Positions 1-7,715 of a stretch of 64,000 bases of DNA are shown here, in pieces. Each line of letters opens with the position of its first letter. The first letter of the stretch is position 1. Both the position numbers and the translations under genes were made by a program. The DNA comes from Acidimicrobiia bacterium. GTDB taxonomy: Bacteria > Actinomycetota > Acidimicrobiia > Acidimicrobiales > Aldehydirespiratoraceae. The notes under the pieces were generated by a model. That model searched no databases, had not been told where the DNA came from, and saw only the letters and a program-made list of their open reading frames with translations. The DNA lies in assembly GCA_022828135.1 (NCBI GenBank), contig JAJEJB010000031.1, positions 177,007 to 241,006 on the forward strand, given 5' to 3'.

Positions 1-842
1 AGATCGACATCGGTGTCGACGTGGACCACGGGCGGCATGTTGCCGTCGTTGTCGGTGAGATAGCCGGGATCGACGGCGAGCGTGCCCTCCTGGAGGCACA
101 TGTACGTCCAGGTCGGCCGGCGATGGAGGCGGCCGTCATGGCCAAGCACGTCGACGCTGAACGGCAGGTCGAGCATGGCCCATATCTGCTGCACCCACGG
201 ACCGACCGCCACCACCACCTGCTCGCAGGCGACCGGACCCTGGTCGGTGAGCACCGCGGTGACCGCTCCGGCCGCGTCGCGGGCGAAGCCGGTCACGGTG
301 ACGCCGCCCACCACCGCGACGCCCTGGGCCTCGGCCTTGCCGAGCAGCCCCTTGAGCGACGCCATGTTGTTGGCGTAGCCGCCACGGTGCTCATGCAGCA
401 CGCTGGTGATGCCCCGGGCCTGCCAGTCATCGAAGATCCCGCGCATGTAGCGAGCCGACTCCTCGGCACCCTCGATGAACGTCGACGAGTAGCCGATGGC
501 CTTCTGCTGCTGGTGGATCGAGGCCACGTCGGACCGCATGGCCTCGTGGCTTATCTGCAGGTAGCCCACCGGATGGTAGGAGAAGGCCTCCGGATCGCTC
601 TCCCACACGTCCACGCAGTGCGACATCAGCTCGCGCATGGCCGGCTGGAAGTAGTTGTTGCGCACGACGCCGCAGGCGATGCCCGACGCTCCCGCGCCGA
701 CGCCCGTCTTGTCGATCACGACCACATCGTCGCCCGACCCGCGGCCGGACGACTTCAGGTCCCGGGCCAGGCTCCAGGCGGTCGACAGACCGTGGATGCC
801 GGCGCCGATGATCACATAGCGCGCCGCTTTGGGAAGTCCCAT
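1..842 (-). CDS. FAD-dependent oxidoreductase, SoxB/DadA-like (3' end outside window)
   Basis: The frame starts at an ATG at 842 behind a GGGAGGG ribosome binding site and is still open at the window edge, so only about the first 280 residues are visible. The N-terminus has the Rossmann dinucleotide motif GAGIHG (about residues 13-18) followed by a helix, as in the DAO/sarcosine oxidase beta superfamily. A GASGIACGVVRNNYF segment (about residues 50-64) resembles the flavin-contact region of SoxB. It follows the 151-aa gene by 41 nt and ends the visible glutamate-synthase-like operon. In N-methylglutamate pathways a sarcosine-oxidase-like enzyme oxidises N-methylglutamate, and that is the inferred role. 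A D-amino-acid or other secondary-amine dehydrogenase is possible. Confidence 0.8.
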   Translation of the reverse strand, partial: MGLPKAARYVIIGAGIHGLSTAWSLARDLKSSGRGSGDDVVVIDKTGVGAGASGIACGVVRNNYFQPAMRELMSHCVDVWESDPEAFSYHPVGYLQISHEAMRSDVASIHQQQKAIGYSSTFIEGAEESARYMRGIFDDWQARGITSVLHEHRGGYANNMASLKGLLGKAEAQGVAVVGGVTVTGFARDAAGAVTAVLTDQGPVACEQVVVAVGPWVQQIWAMLDLPFSVDVLGHDGRLHRRPTWTYMCLQEGTLAVDPGYLTDNDGNMPPVVHVDTDVD

Positions 843-883
843 TCGCGCTGCCCTCCCTTGTGTGCTCGACCCAGCCTAGAAAC

Positions 884-1339
884 TCAGTGACCGGCGGGGG
901 CGGTCCATCCCTCCAGCACCGGCCGCTTCCAGTCGGTGCCCACGATCGGGGAATCCTCCACCCACGGCCCCAACTCCACCTGCGGGAACTTGCAGTGGAT
1001 GTCCTTGAGCGTGATCCCGTAGGAGTTGCCGTCGGTGAGGTGCCGGATCAGCACCTTGCGGGCGATCTCGTCCTCGCGGCCGGGCGGGATGTCGAAGTAG
1101 ATCTTCAGGAACGAGTTCGAGTAGCGGTCGAACACCGCCGGCACGCCGTCCTCCTCCAGCAGGGTGATGTCTTCCAGCCAGTTGATGTCCTGTCCCGGAG
1201 TGGCGGCCAGCAGGTCGATGTCCTCGACCAGGGACATGTCCTCCTGGTAGGCAAAGCGCTTGCCCGCCAACACCTCGGCATCGATGGCAACCGTCCGGGT
1301 CTCGCGCGAGCTCTCGCCCGTGCTCGCCGATCCAGCCAT
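884..1339 (-). CDS. Unrecognised 151-aa protein of the glutamate-synthase-like operon
   Basis: I do not recognise this family. The frame is open further upstream inside the preceding gene, but the ATG at 1339 fits best: it lies 2 nt after the upstream stop, and a GGAGGT ribosome binding site is formed by the last codons of that gene. The protein is soluble, acidic in its first half and has no signal peptide, membrane segment or cysteine-rich motif. Visible landmarks are a YSNSFLKIYFDIPPG segment and a C-terminal region rich in Trp and Pro. The tight position between the FMN synthase subunit and the FAD oxidoreductase suggests a partner of one of them. It is not the Cys-rich SoxD (delta) subunit, which has zinc ligands that are absent here. 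Confidence 0.75.
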   Translation of the reverse strand: MAGSASTGESSRETRTVAIDAEVLAGKRFAYQEDMSLVEDIDLLAATPGQDINWLEDITLLEEDGVPAVFDRYSNSFLKIYFDIPPGREDEIARKVLIRHLTDGNSYGITLKDIHCKFPQVELGPWVEDSPIVGTDWKRPVLEGWTAPAGH

Positions 1340-1341
1340 TC

Positions 1342-2745
1342 TCACATACCTCCGTCGATCACGTGCTTGTCGAACAGGTCCCGGATCTCGGCGAGGGTGC
1401 GCTCCTCGGTGACGCCGGGTATGTAGTTGGTTCCGGCCAGCGGCACCTTGGCCATGGCCGCAGCCTCGTGGGTGAGGGCGGCCAGGTCCTCGGGCTCCAG
1501 CGAGTGGATGTCGGTCTTGCCGCACGCCCGGGCCAGCATCTGCACTTCCATGGTCAGGGTGATCAGGAAGTTGTAGACCCGCAGGGCGGCCTCGTCGACG
1601 TCGAGGCGCTTGCGCAGCTCCACGTCCTGGGTGGCCACGCCCACCGGGCAGCGACCGGTGTGGCAGTGGTAGCACTCGCCCGCGGGGACGCCGATGGTGC
1701 CCTCGTAGTCGGTGACACCGGGGATCTCCTTGTTGCAGTTGAGCGCCATCAGCGCGGCGGTGCCCAGCGCCACTGCGTTGGCCCCCAGGGCCAGGCACTT
1801 GGCCACGTCGCCGCCGTTGCGGATGCCGCCCGCCACCACCAGGTCGATGTCGTCGGCCAGACCCACGTCCTCGAGGGCCCGGCGGGCCTCGGGGATGGCC
1901 GCCATCAGCGGGATCCCCGTCTCCTCGGTGGCGAGGTGGGGCCCCGCGCCGGTGCCTCCCTCGGCGCCGTCGAGGTAGATCACGTCGGGGCCGCACTTGG
2001 CCGCCATGCGCACGTCGTCATAGACCCGGGCCGAGCCCAGCTTCAACTGGATGGGGATCTGGTAGTCGGTGGCCTCGCGGATCTCCTGGATCTTGAGCGA
2101 CAGGTCGTCGGGGCCGAGCCAGTCGGGATGGCGGGCCGGGGAGCGCTGGTCGATGCCCGCCGGCAGCGAGCGCATCTCGGCCACCTGCTCGGTCACCTTC
2201 TGGCCCATAAGGTGACCGCCCAGGCCGACCTTGCAGCCCTGGCCGATGAAGAACTCCACCGCGTCGGCCAGCATCAGGTGATGGGGGTTGAAGCCGTAAC
2301 GGCTCTGGATGAGCTGGTAGTACCACTTGGTGGACAGGTCCCGCTCGGGCGGGATCATCCCGCCCTCGCCCGAGCAGGTGGCGGTGCCGGCCATGGAGGC
2401 GCCCTTGGCCAGCGCCATCTTGGCCTCCAGCGACAGCGCACCGAAGCTCATGCCGGTGATGTACACCGGGACTTCGAGCTCCAGCGGCTTGGCCGCGAAG
2501 CGCGAGCCGATCACCGTCTTGGTCTCGCACTTCTCGCGGTAGCCCTCGATCACGAACCGGGTGAGAGTGCCCGGCAGGAACACCAGCTCGTCCCAGTGGG
2601 GGATCTTCTTGAAGATGGAGAAGCCCCTCATCCGGTACCGGCCCAGCTCGGACTTCACATGGATGTCGTTGATGACCTCCGGCGTGAAGATCCGGCTCTT
2701 GCCCAGAACATCGGTGCTCTTGTTTACTTCGCTCTGATTTGCCAT
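1342..2745 (-). CDS. FMN-binding glutamate synthase domain protein (MgsC/GlxD-like)
   Basis: This 467-aa protein corresponds to the FMN (TIM-barrel) synthase domain of glutamate synthase as a free-standing polypeptide. Visible landmarks are ITGMSFGALS, SGEGGM, DGAEGGTGAGP (about residues 259-269), VAGGIRNGGDVAKCLALGA and the iron-sulfur region CYHCHTGRCPVGVATQ. The last has the CHxxxCPVGV core of the 3Fe-4S site, but its first cysteine is only two residues before the second. In N-methylglutamate synthase this subunit joins an amine to 2-oxoglutarate-derived carbon using FMN. It lies 9 nt after the GXGXG-domain gene. Substrate identity (methylamide versus glutamine) cannot be read from sequence. 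Confidence 0.88.
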   Translation of the reverse strand: MANQSEVNKSTDVLGKSRIFTPEVINDIHVKSELGRYRMRGFSIFKKIPHWDELVFLPGTLTRFVIEGYREKCETKTVIGSRFAAKPLELEVPVYITGMSFGALSLEAKMALAKGASMAGTATCSGEGGMIPPERDLSTKWYYQLIQSRYGFNPHHLMLADAVEFFIGQGCKVGLGGHLMGQKVTEQVAEMRSLPAGIDQRSPARHPDWLGPDDLSLKIQEIREATDYQIPIQLKLGSARVYDDVRMAAKCGPDVIYLDGAEGGTGAGPHLATEETGIPLMAAIPEARRALEDVGLADDIDLVVAGGIRNGGDVAKCLALGANAVALGTAALMALNCNKEIPGVTDYEGTIGVPAGECYHCHTGRCPVGVATQDVELRKRLDVDEAALRVYNFLITLTMEVQMLARACGKTDIHSLEPEDLAALTHEAAAMAKVPLAGTNYIPGVTEERTLAEIRDLFDKHVIDGGM

Positions 2746-2754
2746 GGTCGTCCC

Positions 2755-3549
2755 CTAGTGGATTACAAGCTTGCGCTCGGAGGGCTCCAGCGCGTCGTAG
2801 TTGTGGAGCTGCTTTCCGCACACGAACTTCTGGAACTCGGGCGGGTCGCCGAGACCGTGGATGCGGAACTTGCGCTCGATCAGCTCGGTGTCGGCGTCGT
2901 CCCACTCGCCGGGCACGCAATCCACGCCCAGGGAGCGCACCTTGCCGGCCACATAGATGGAGCCGTCGTACATCGAGTCGCCCAGGTTCATGCCCGCGTT
3001 GCCGCAGATGATCTGGCGGCCCCGTTGCATCATGAACCCGGTGTTGATGCCGACGTCGCCGGTGACGATGATCGTGCCGCCCTTCTGGTCGATGCCGGTG
3101 CGGGCCCCGGCGTCGCCCTTGACGATGAGGTCGCCGCCGCGGATGGCCGCACCGGTGAGCGAGCCGGCGCCACGCTCGATCGTCACCACTCCCGACATCA
3201 TGTTCTCGGCCACCGACCAACCCACCCGGCCGTTGATGGTGACCTCGGGGCCGTCGATGAGCCCGCAGGCGAACCATCCGGGGCTGCCCTCGAAGTGGAT
3301 GCGGCAGCGCTTGAGGATCCCCACCGCCAGCGAGTGCTTGGACGAGGGGTTGAGCACGGTCACGTCTGTGATGCCGTCGTTGTAGATGAGCTGGCGCAAC
3401 GCCATGTTGATCTGGCGGATGGTCAGATCGGCCGCGTCGAAGCGGCCACGGTGTCCGTCGACCTCGATGTTGTCGGGCATCTCGGCATGGGGCTCCACCA
3501 GCCCGCGGGCGTCGTAGCTGACGCCGCTGCGTGAACCTGAACCTGGCAT
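2755..3549 (-). CDS. GXGXG-domain protein, glutamate synthase large-subunit fragment (MgsB/GlxC-like)
   Basis: The 264-aa protein is a stand-alone version of the glutamate synthase C-terminal beta-helix domain. Repeated GxxGxxxG turns typical of that helix are visible (GDAGARTG, GDVGINTG, GNAGMNLG, about residues 120-175). Its length matches other free-standing GXGXG subunits. In glutamate synthases this domain is structural and transmits contacts between the amidotransferase and FMN domains. It sits between the genes for those two domains, 31 nt after the amidotransferase and 9 nt before the FMN subunit. Together the three genes rebuild the GltB architecture from separate chains, as in glxBCD and mgsABC clusters. 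Confidence 0.88.
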   Translation of the reverse strand: MPGSGSRSGVSYDARGLVEPHAEMPDNIEVDGHRGRFDAADLTIRQINMALRQLIYNDGITDVTVLNPSSKHSLAVGILKRCRIHFEGSPGWFACGLIDGPEVTINGRVGWSVAENMMSGVVTIERGAGSLTGAAIRGGDLIVKGDAGARTGIDQKGGTIIVTGDVGINTGFMMQRGRQIICGNAGMNLGDSMYDGSIYVAGKVRSLGVDCVPGEWDDADTELIERKFRIHGLGDPPEFQKFVCGKQLHNYDALEPSERKLVIH

Positions 3550-3580
3550 TATTGCTCCCCTCTCTGGCGGAGGCCCGAAC

Positions 3581-4510
3581 CTAGACCTGCCACACCAGCA
3601 CCTCTCGCTCGTAGGGATCGCGGGTCTCGACCTCGCGCTTGACGACCGCCCTGATGGCGACCTCCTCGGTGGCTACCGCCACCAGGGGGTCGGACTCGAA
3701 CAGCACCAGCGGCTTGGCCGCCATCTCGTCCTTGGCGATGCCGAGCTCGTTGCCGGTGACGCACACGTAGGTGAACACGCCGTCGAGGTCGTCGAGGCTG
3801 TGCTTCATGGCCGTCTCCAGCGACAGGCCCCGTGCCATGTACTCGGCCAGGTACACCGCGATGATCTCGGAGTCGCACTCGCTCTGGAAGCGGTGGCCGT
3901 GCTGCTCCAGGCGGCGGCGCCACTGGTGGTAGTTGGTGAGCTGGCCGTTGTGGACCACGGCCACGTCCGCGAAGGGATACGCCCAGTACGGATGGGCGCT
4001 GGCCAGGTCGACCTCGGATTCGGTGGCCATGCGCACATGGCCGATTCCGTGGGTCCCCTGGAACGAGCCCAGGTTGTACTGGCCGCTGACCGTCTGCGCG
4101 TCGCCGAGATCCTTGATGATCTCCAACGAGCTGCCCAGCGACAGCACCTCGCAGCCGGGCACGTCCTCGAGATAGTCGGCCAGGGCCTTGAGGTCGCCGC
4201 CGTAGCGGATGGTGGCCCGGAAGGCGTAGCCGGTGTCGCTGGTGACGGTGGCCACCTCGGCGCCGATCTTGGCCAGGCGCGACTCGACCTCGGCCCGGTT
4301 GCGCTCCAGGCGCTCCTCCATGCCGAAGCCGGTGCTCTTGTTGGGCTCGGCCAGCACGAACCGGATCACGACGAGGTCGTCGGCCGGTCCGTACACCGCG
4401 TAGCCGGTGGAGTCCGGCCCGCGGTGCTTCATCGACTGGAGCATGGCCGTGAGCTCCGCGCCGATGTCGGCTGTGCCGTCGCGGTGGATCACCCCTGCGA
4501 TACCACACAT
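3581..4510 (-). CDS. Class II glutamine amidotransferase domain protein (MgsA/GlxB-like)
   Basis: The 309-aa protein begins MCGIAGV, which places the Ntn-hydrolase nucleophile Cys at position 2, exposed after methionine removal. Further class II amidotransferase landmarks are GHVRMATES (about residues 148-156), HPYWAYPF, VVHNGQLTNY (about residues 178-187) and an SDSE-like CDSEIIAVY. It would release ammonia, or methylamine from gamma-glutamylmethylamide, and pass it to the FMN synthase subunit encoded downstream. The gene follows the synthetase gene by 60 nt, the widest gap in the run. It could serve either a glutamate-synthase-like or an N-methylglutamate-synthase complex. Confidence 0.88.
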   Translation of the reverse strand: MCGIAGVIHRDGTADIGAELTAMLQSMKHRGPDSTGYAVYGPADDLVVIRFVLAEPNKSTGFGMEERLERNRAEVESRLAKIGAEVATVTSDTGYAFRATIRYGGDLKALADYLEDVPGCEVLSLGSSLEIIKDLGDAQTVSGQYNLGSFQGTHGIGHVRMATESEVDLASAHPYWAYPFADVAVVHNGQLTNYHQWRRRLEQHGHRFQSECDSEIIAVYLAEYMARGLSLETAMKHSLDDLDGVFTYVCVTGNELGIAKDEMAAKPLVLFESDPLVAVATEEVAIRAVVKREVETRDPYEREVLVWQV

Positions 4511-4570
4511 GGTGTTACCCCCTTGTTCTAGGTGTCTTGAGTTCTGTCATCGGATCCTTTTGTCGGTCCG

Positions 4571-5971
4571 CTACGGAAGGACGTCCAGGTACTCCTCCAC
4601 GTCCCAGTCCGTCACGGTGGCCAGGAAGCGCTCCCACTCGTCGTCCTTGTAGTGGAAGAACACCTTGCCCATCTCGTCCGGCAGGGCACGCATGACGACC
4701 TCGTCGCTGCGCAAGGCCTCCAGGGCCTCACCCAGGGTGAGCGGGATCTTCTGGACGGGCTTGCCGGCCTCCATGGCCTCGTAGATGTTGCGCTCCTCGG
4801 GTTCACCCGGATCGAGACCGCGGTCGAGACCGTCGTCCATCGCCTGCAGCAGGCCCGCGAACGACAGGTGCGGGTTGACCGCGCTGTCCACCGAGCGGTA
4901 CTCGAAGCGGCCCGGGGCGCTCACCCGCAGGGCGGTGGTGCGGTTCTGGAAGCCCCAGTCCGCGAACACCGGCGCCCAGAAGCCCGTGTCCCACAGACGG
5001 CGGTAGGAGTTGACCGTCGGCGAGGTGAGGCAGGTCAGGGCCCGCACATGCTCCAGGATCCCGCCGATGGCCTTCATGCCGACGGGCCCGGGCAGCTGCG
5101 GGTTGTCGCCCTCGGGCATGAACTTGTTGTTGCCGTCGGCGTCCCACAGCGAGATGTTGTGGTGGCAGCCGTTGGCCGACACCCCCATAAACGGCTTGGG
5201 CATGAAGCACGGGAAGGCCCCGAGCTCCCGGCCGACCTGCTTGCAGACCTGACGGTAGGTGGTGAGCCGGTCGGCGGTGAGCTCGGCCCGGTCGAAGTTG
5301 AAGTTCAGCTCCAGCTGGCCGGGTGCGTCCTCGTGGTCGCCCTGGATCATGTCCAGGCCCATGGCCTCGCAGTACTCGATCACCCGGTGGATGAGGGGCT
5401 GAAGCTCGGCGAACTGGTCGATGTGGTAGCAGTTGGGCTTGGTCATGCCCTCCACGGTGGGCTTGCCGTCGGCGTCGGCCTTGAGCCACATCATCTCGGG
5501 CTCGCAGCCGGCCCGGAGGTGCAGCCCGTGCTTGGCCTCGAACGCGGCGTGCTGGCGCCTGAGGTTCCCCCGGCAGTCGGAGGTGAGGTAGGCGCCGCCG
5601 TCCACCTCTTCCTCGCGGCCCCTGAACAGCGTGCACCACACCCGGGCCGTCCTGGAGTCCCAGGGCAGGGGCATGAAGGTCTCGGGCTCGCCGATGCCGA
5701 CGAGCTCGCGGGCCTCGGGGCCGTAGCCGATGTAGTTGCCGTGGCGGTCGATGAAGAGGTTGGCGGTGGAGCCGTACACCAGCTGGAAGCCCTTGCGGGC
5801 GATCATGCCGAAGTGCTTGGCCGGTATGCCCTTGCCCATGATCCGTCCCGTCACCGAGACGAACTGGCAGTACAGGTACCGGATGTCGTCCCGCTCGATA
5901 CGGGCCTCCACCTCTCTGATCTGCTCCTCGCGTCCGTCCGCCTCGACGAACCTCTCAAGATCAGTGGCCAT
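4571..5971 (-). CDS. Glutamine synthetase family enzyme, GlnT / gamma-glutamylmethylamide synthetase-like
   Basis: Glutamine synthetase fold ligase that joins ammonia or methylamine to glutamate with ATP. The open frame reaches 6058, but the ATG at 5971 preceded by GGGGG gives a 466-aa protein of normal length. Landmarks are a beta-Grasp N-terminus, the metal-ligand strand GCEPEMMW, GDHEDAPGQLELNF (the EDxxGQxE signature of the GlnT/GMAS group), FMPKPFMGVSANGCHHN and the ATP-site segment RFEYRSVDSAVNP. It is the first gene of the minus-strand run that holds the three split glutamate-synthase domains, the usual arrangement for glnT-glxBCD and gmaS-mgsABC. Context favours methylamide synthesis over bulk ammonia assimilation, but this is inference. 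Confidence 0.85.
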   Translation of the reverse strand: MATDLERFVEADGREEQIREVEARIERDDIRYLYCQFVSVTGRIMGKGIPAKHFGMIARKGFQLVYGSTANLFIDRHGNYIGYGPEARELVGIGEPETFMPLPWDSRTARVWCTLFRGREEEVDGGAYLTSDCRGNLRRQHAAFEAKHGLHLRAGCEPEMMWLKADADGKPTVEGMTKPNCYHIDQFAELQPLIHRVIEYCEAMGLDMIQGDHEDAPGQLELNFNFDRAELTADRLTTYRQVCKQVGRELGAFPCFMPKPFMGVSANGCHHNISLWDADGNNKFMPEGDNPQLPGPVGMKAIGGILEHVRALTCLTSPTVNSYRRLWDTGFWAPVFADWGFQNRTTALRVSAPGRFEYRSVDSAVNPHLSFAGLLQAMDDGLDRGLDPGEPEERNIYEAMEAGKPVQKIPLTLGEALEALRSDEVVMRALPDEMGKVFFHYKDDEWERFLATVTDWDVEEYLDVLP

Positions 5972-6175
5972 TTTTCCCCCTACGGGTGAGCTTGTGTTGC
6001 GGCGAAACCGTAGCGCTGTTGGCAGGAGCCTCGCCAATATGCCTCGAGCCGGGCTCAATCCTAGCGCGACGACTCCCCATATGTCTAATCAGAGTAGCGA
6101 ATCTTTCCCCACATTACTGACATAGGCAGCAGCGGCTGCGGGTCTCGCCCGGACTGATCCGTAGAGTTGCCCGGG
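5972..6175 (+). promoter_or_regulatory. Divergent intergenic region between the synthetase operon and the MFS gene
   Basis: About 200 nt separate the divergent starts at 5971 and 6176. It is more AT-rich than its surroundings around 6077-6120 and must hold both promoters. I could not identify convincing -35/-10 boxes, an operator palindrome or a small gene. Confidence 0.4.
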
Positions 6176-7570
6176 ATGGAACGGGTATCGCGGTCGGCCT
6201 GGCTGACACTTGCGGTGGTCTCGGTGGCCGTGTTCATGGTCGCGATGGAACTCACGATCATTGCGTTGGCACTGCCCAAGATCCGGGCGGCGCTGGCGGG
6301 CGCCACGCCGGCCGCCCTCTCGTGGGTGGTGAACGCATACTCGATCGTGGTGGCCGCCCTGCTGCTGCTGTCGGGCTGGCTGGCCGACCGCTACGGCCGC
6401 AAGCGGGTATTCCGCACCGGGTTGGCCCTGTTCGCGCTGGGCTCCGTCGCGGCCGGCGCCTCGACCAGCATCGGGATGCTCATCGCGGCACGGGCCCTGC
6501 AGGCGGTGGGCGGGTCCATGCAGTATCCGGCCGGGCTGGCCTTGCTGCTCGATGCGTTCCCCCGGAGCCGCCATCAGACAGCCATCGGCACCTGGGGGGC
6601 CGTCGGCGGTTTGGCCGCCGCCGTCGGACCGGCCCTGGGCGCAGTACTCATCGAGGCCTTCGGCTGGCGGGCCGTGTTCTATGTCAACGTGCCCGTGGCC
6701 CTGGCCGCCCTGGTGATCGGCGCCCGAGTCCTGCCCGAGAGCACGGGAGAGGCGCCCGCGGCCAGGGTGGACGTGATCGGCGTGCCCCTGGCGTCGGTGG
6801 GGGTGGGCGCGATCATCCTCGGAATCGTCCAGGGTGAGACATGGGGATGGGCCACCGCGGCCACCGGCGCCTGTTTCGCAACCGGAGCGCTGCTGGTGGC
6901 CGCATTCGCGTGGCGCAGCCGGCGCCACCCCGCACCGCTGTTCGACCTCCACTTGCTTCGCATCCGTTCGTTCACGCTCGGCAACCTCGGCTCGCTGTTC
7001 TTCGCCATCGGATTCTTCGCGCTGCTCGTGCCGCTGCCGTCGTTCATCCAGGAAGTCTGGGGATGGTCCGCGCTGGAGACCGGGCTCGCATACTCGGTTG
7101 GACCCATGGTCTCGTTCCTGGTCGCGCCACAGGCCGGCCGGCTGGCCGACCGCATAGGCAACGCCCCCCTCCTCACCGCCGGATCGGCCTGCGGCATGGC
7201 AGGACTGCTATGGCTCGTTCTGACCATCTCCACCGATCCCTCGTTGGCACGCCTTCTAGTGGCCACCGTCCTGGTGGGAGTGTCGGCAGGAACCGGCTTC
7301 TCACAGCTGGTGGGCGCGGCGCTGCGTGACATTCCCCCGGAGCGCTACGCAATGGCCACCGCCGGTCGCACCACCTTCTTCCAACTCTCGGTGGCGTTCG
7401 CCATCGCCGTCGCGTTCGCGATGATCGGCCAGCCGGCCGGCGGCGCGGCCCAGCTGGCTGCCTACAACACGGTGTGGATGGTGTGCGCCGGCGGCTACCT
7501 GTGCAACTTCGTGCTGTTCACCTTCATCTACCCCCACCGCCCGAGTCGCTCCCATCCGCTCGGCCTCTAG
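6176..7570 (+). CDS. MFS drug/proton antiporter, EmrB/QacA (DHA2) type
   Basis: This 464-aa integral membrane protein is hydrophobic throughout, with about 14 predictable transmembrane segments. The MFS motif A-like loop DRYGRKRVF lies after the second segment (about residues 71-79). A Pro/Gly-rich fifth segment (VGPALGAVLIE) resembles antiporter motif C. A TTG lies three codons upstream at 6167, but the ATG at 6176 is the more likely start. It probably exports a hydrophobic or amphiphilic compound using the proton gradient; the substrate is unknown. Its last codons and stop (7556-7570) are identical to a 15-nt sequence at the end of the dispersed repeat that follows. Confidence 0.88.
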   Translation: MERVSRSAWLTLAVVSVAVFMVAMELTIIALALPKIRAALAGATPAALSWVVNAYSIVVAALLLLSGWLADRYGRKRVFRTGLALFALGSVAAGASTSIGMLIAARALQAVGGSMQYPAGLALLLDAFPRSRHQTAIGTWGAVGGLAAAVGPALGAVLIEAFGWRAVFYVNVPVALAALVIGARVLPESTGEAPAARVDVIGVPLASVGVGAIILGIVQGETWGWATAATGACFATGALLVAAFAWRSRRHPAPLFDLHLLRIRSFTLGNLGSLFFAIGFFALLVPLPSFIQEVWGWSALETGLAYSVGPMVSFLVAPQAGRLADRIGNAPLLTAGSACGMAGLLWLVLTISTDPSLARLLVATVLVGVSAGTGFSQLVGAALRDIPPERYAMATAGRTTFFQLSVAFAIAVAFAMIGQPAGGAAQLAAYNTVWMVCAGGYLCNFVLFTFIYPHRPSRSHPLGL

Positions 7571-7609
7571 GACCACGCGGGTAGGTGCAGGCTCTCGCGT
7601 CGGGGCGGG

Positions 7610-7705
7610 GTGTTTCCCGCTCTTGTTCGCTGCGCTCACGGGCCGCTCGGGCCACGGCCTCGCCCGTATGACCTGAGCTCGCGCCCCTGCCCGCTCGGCC
7701 TCTAG
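7610..7705 (+). repeat. Dispersed repeat, copy 1
   Basis: The core at 7610-7670 is 61 nt and identical to 31501-31561; 56 nt of it recur at 38198-38253, and a shortened inverted copy is at 56845-56890. The core carries an ACGGGC/GCCCGT inverted repeat. The tail ends with the 15-nt CCGCTCGGCCTCTAG at 7691-7705, a direct repeat of 7556-7570 at the end of the MFS gene. It lies just before the GTG of the next gene. Confidence 0.85.
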
Positions 7706-7715
7706 AGTCGCGGCC

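Noticed and set aside
1363..3534. A 723-codon open frame on the plus strand
   Set aside because: Antisense to the FMN synthase and GXGXG genes, which have clear motifs; no recognisable domain in the antisense product.
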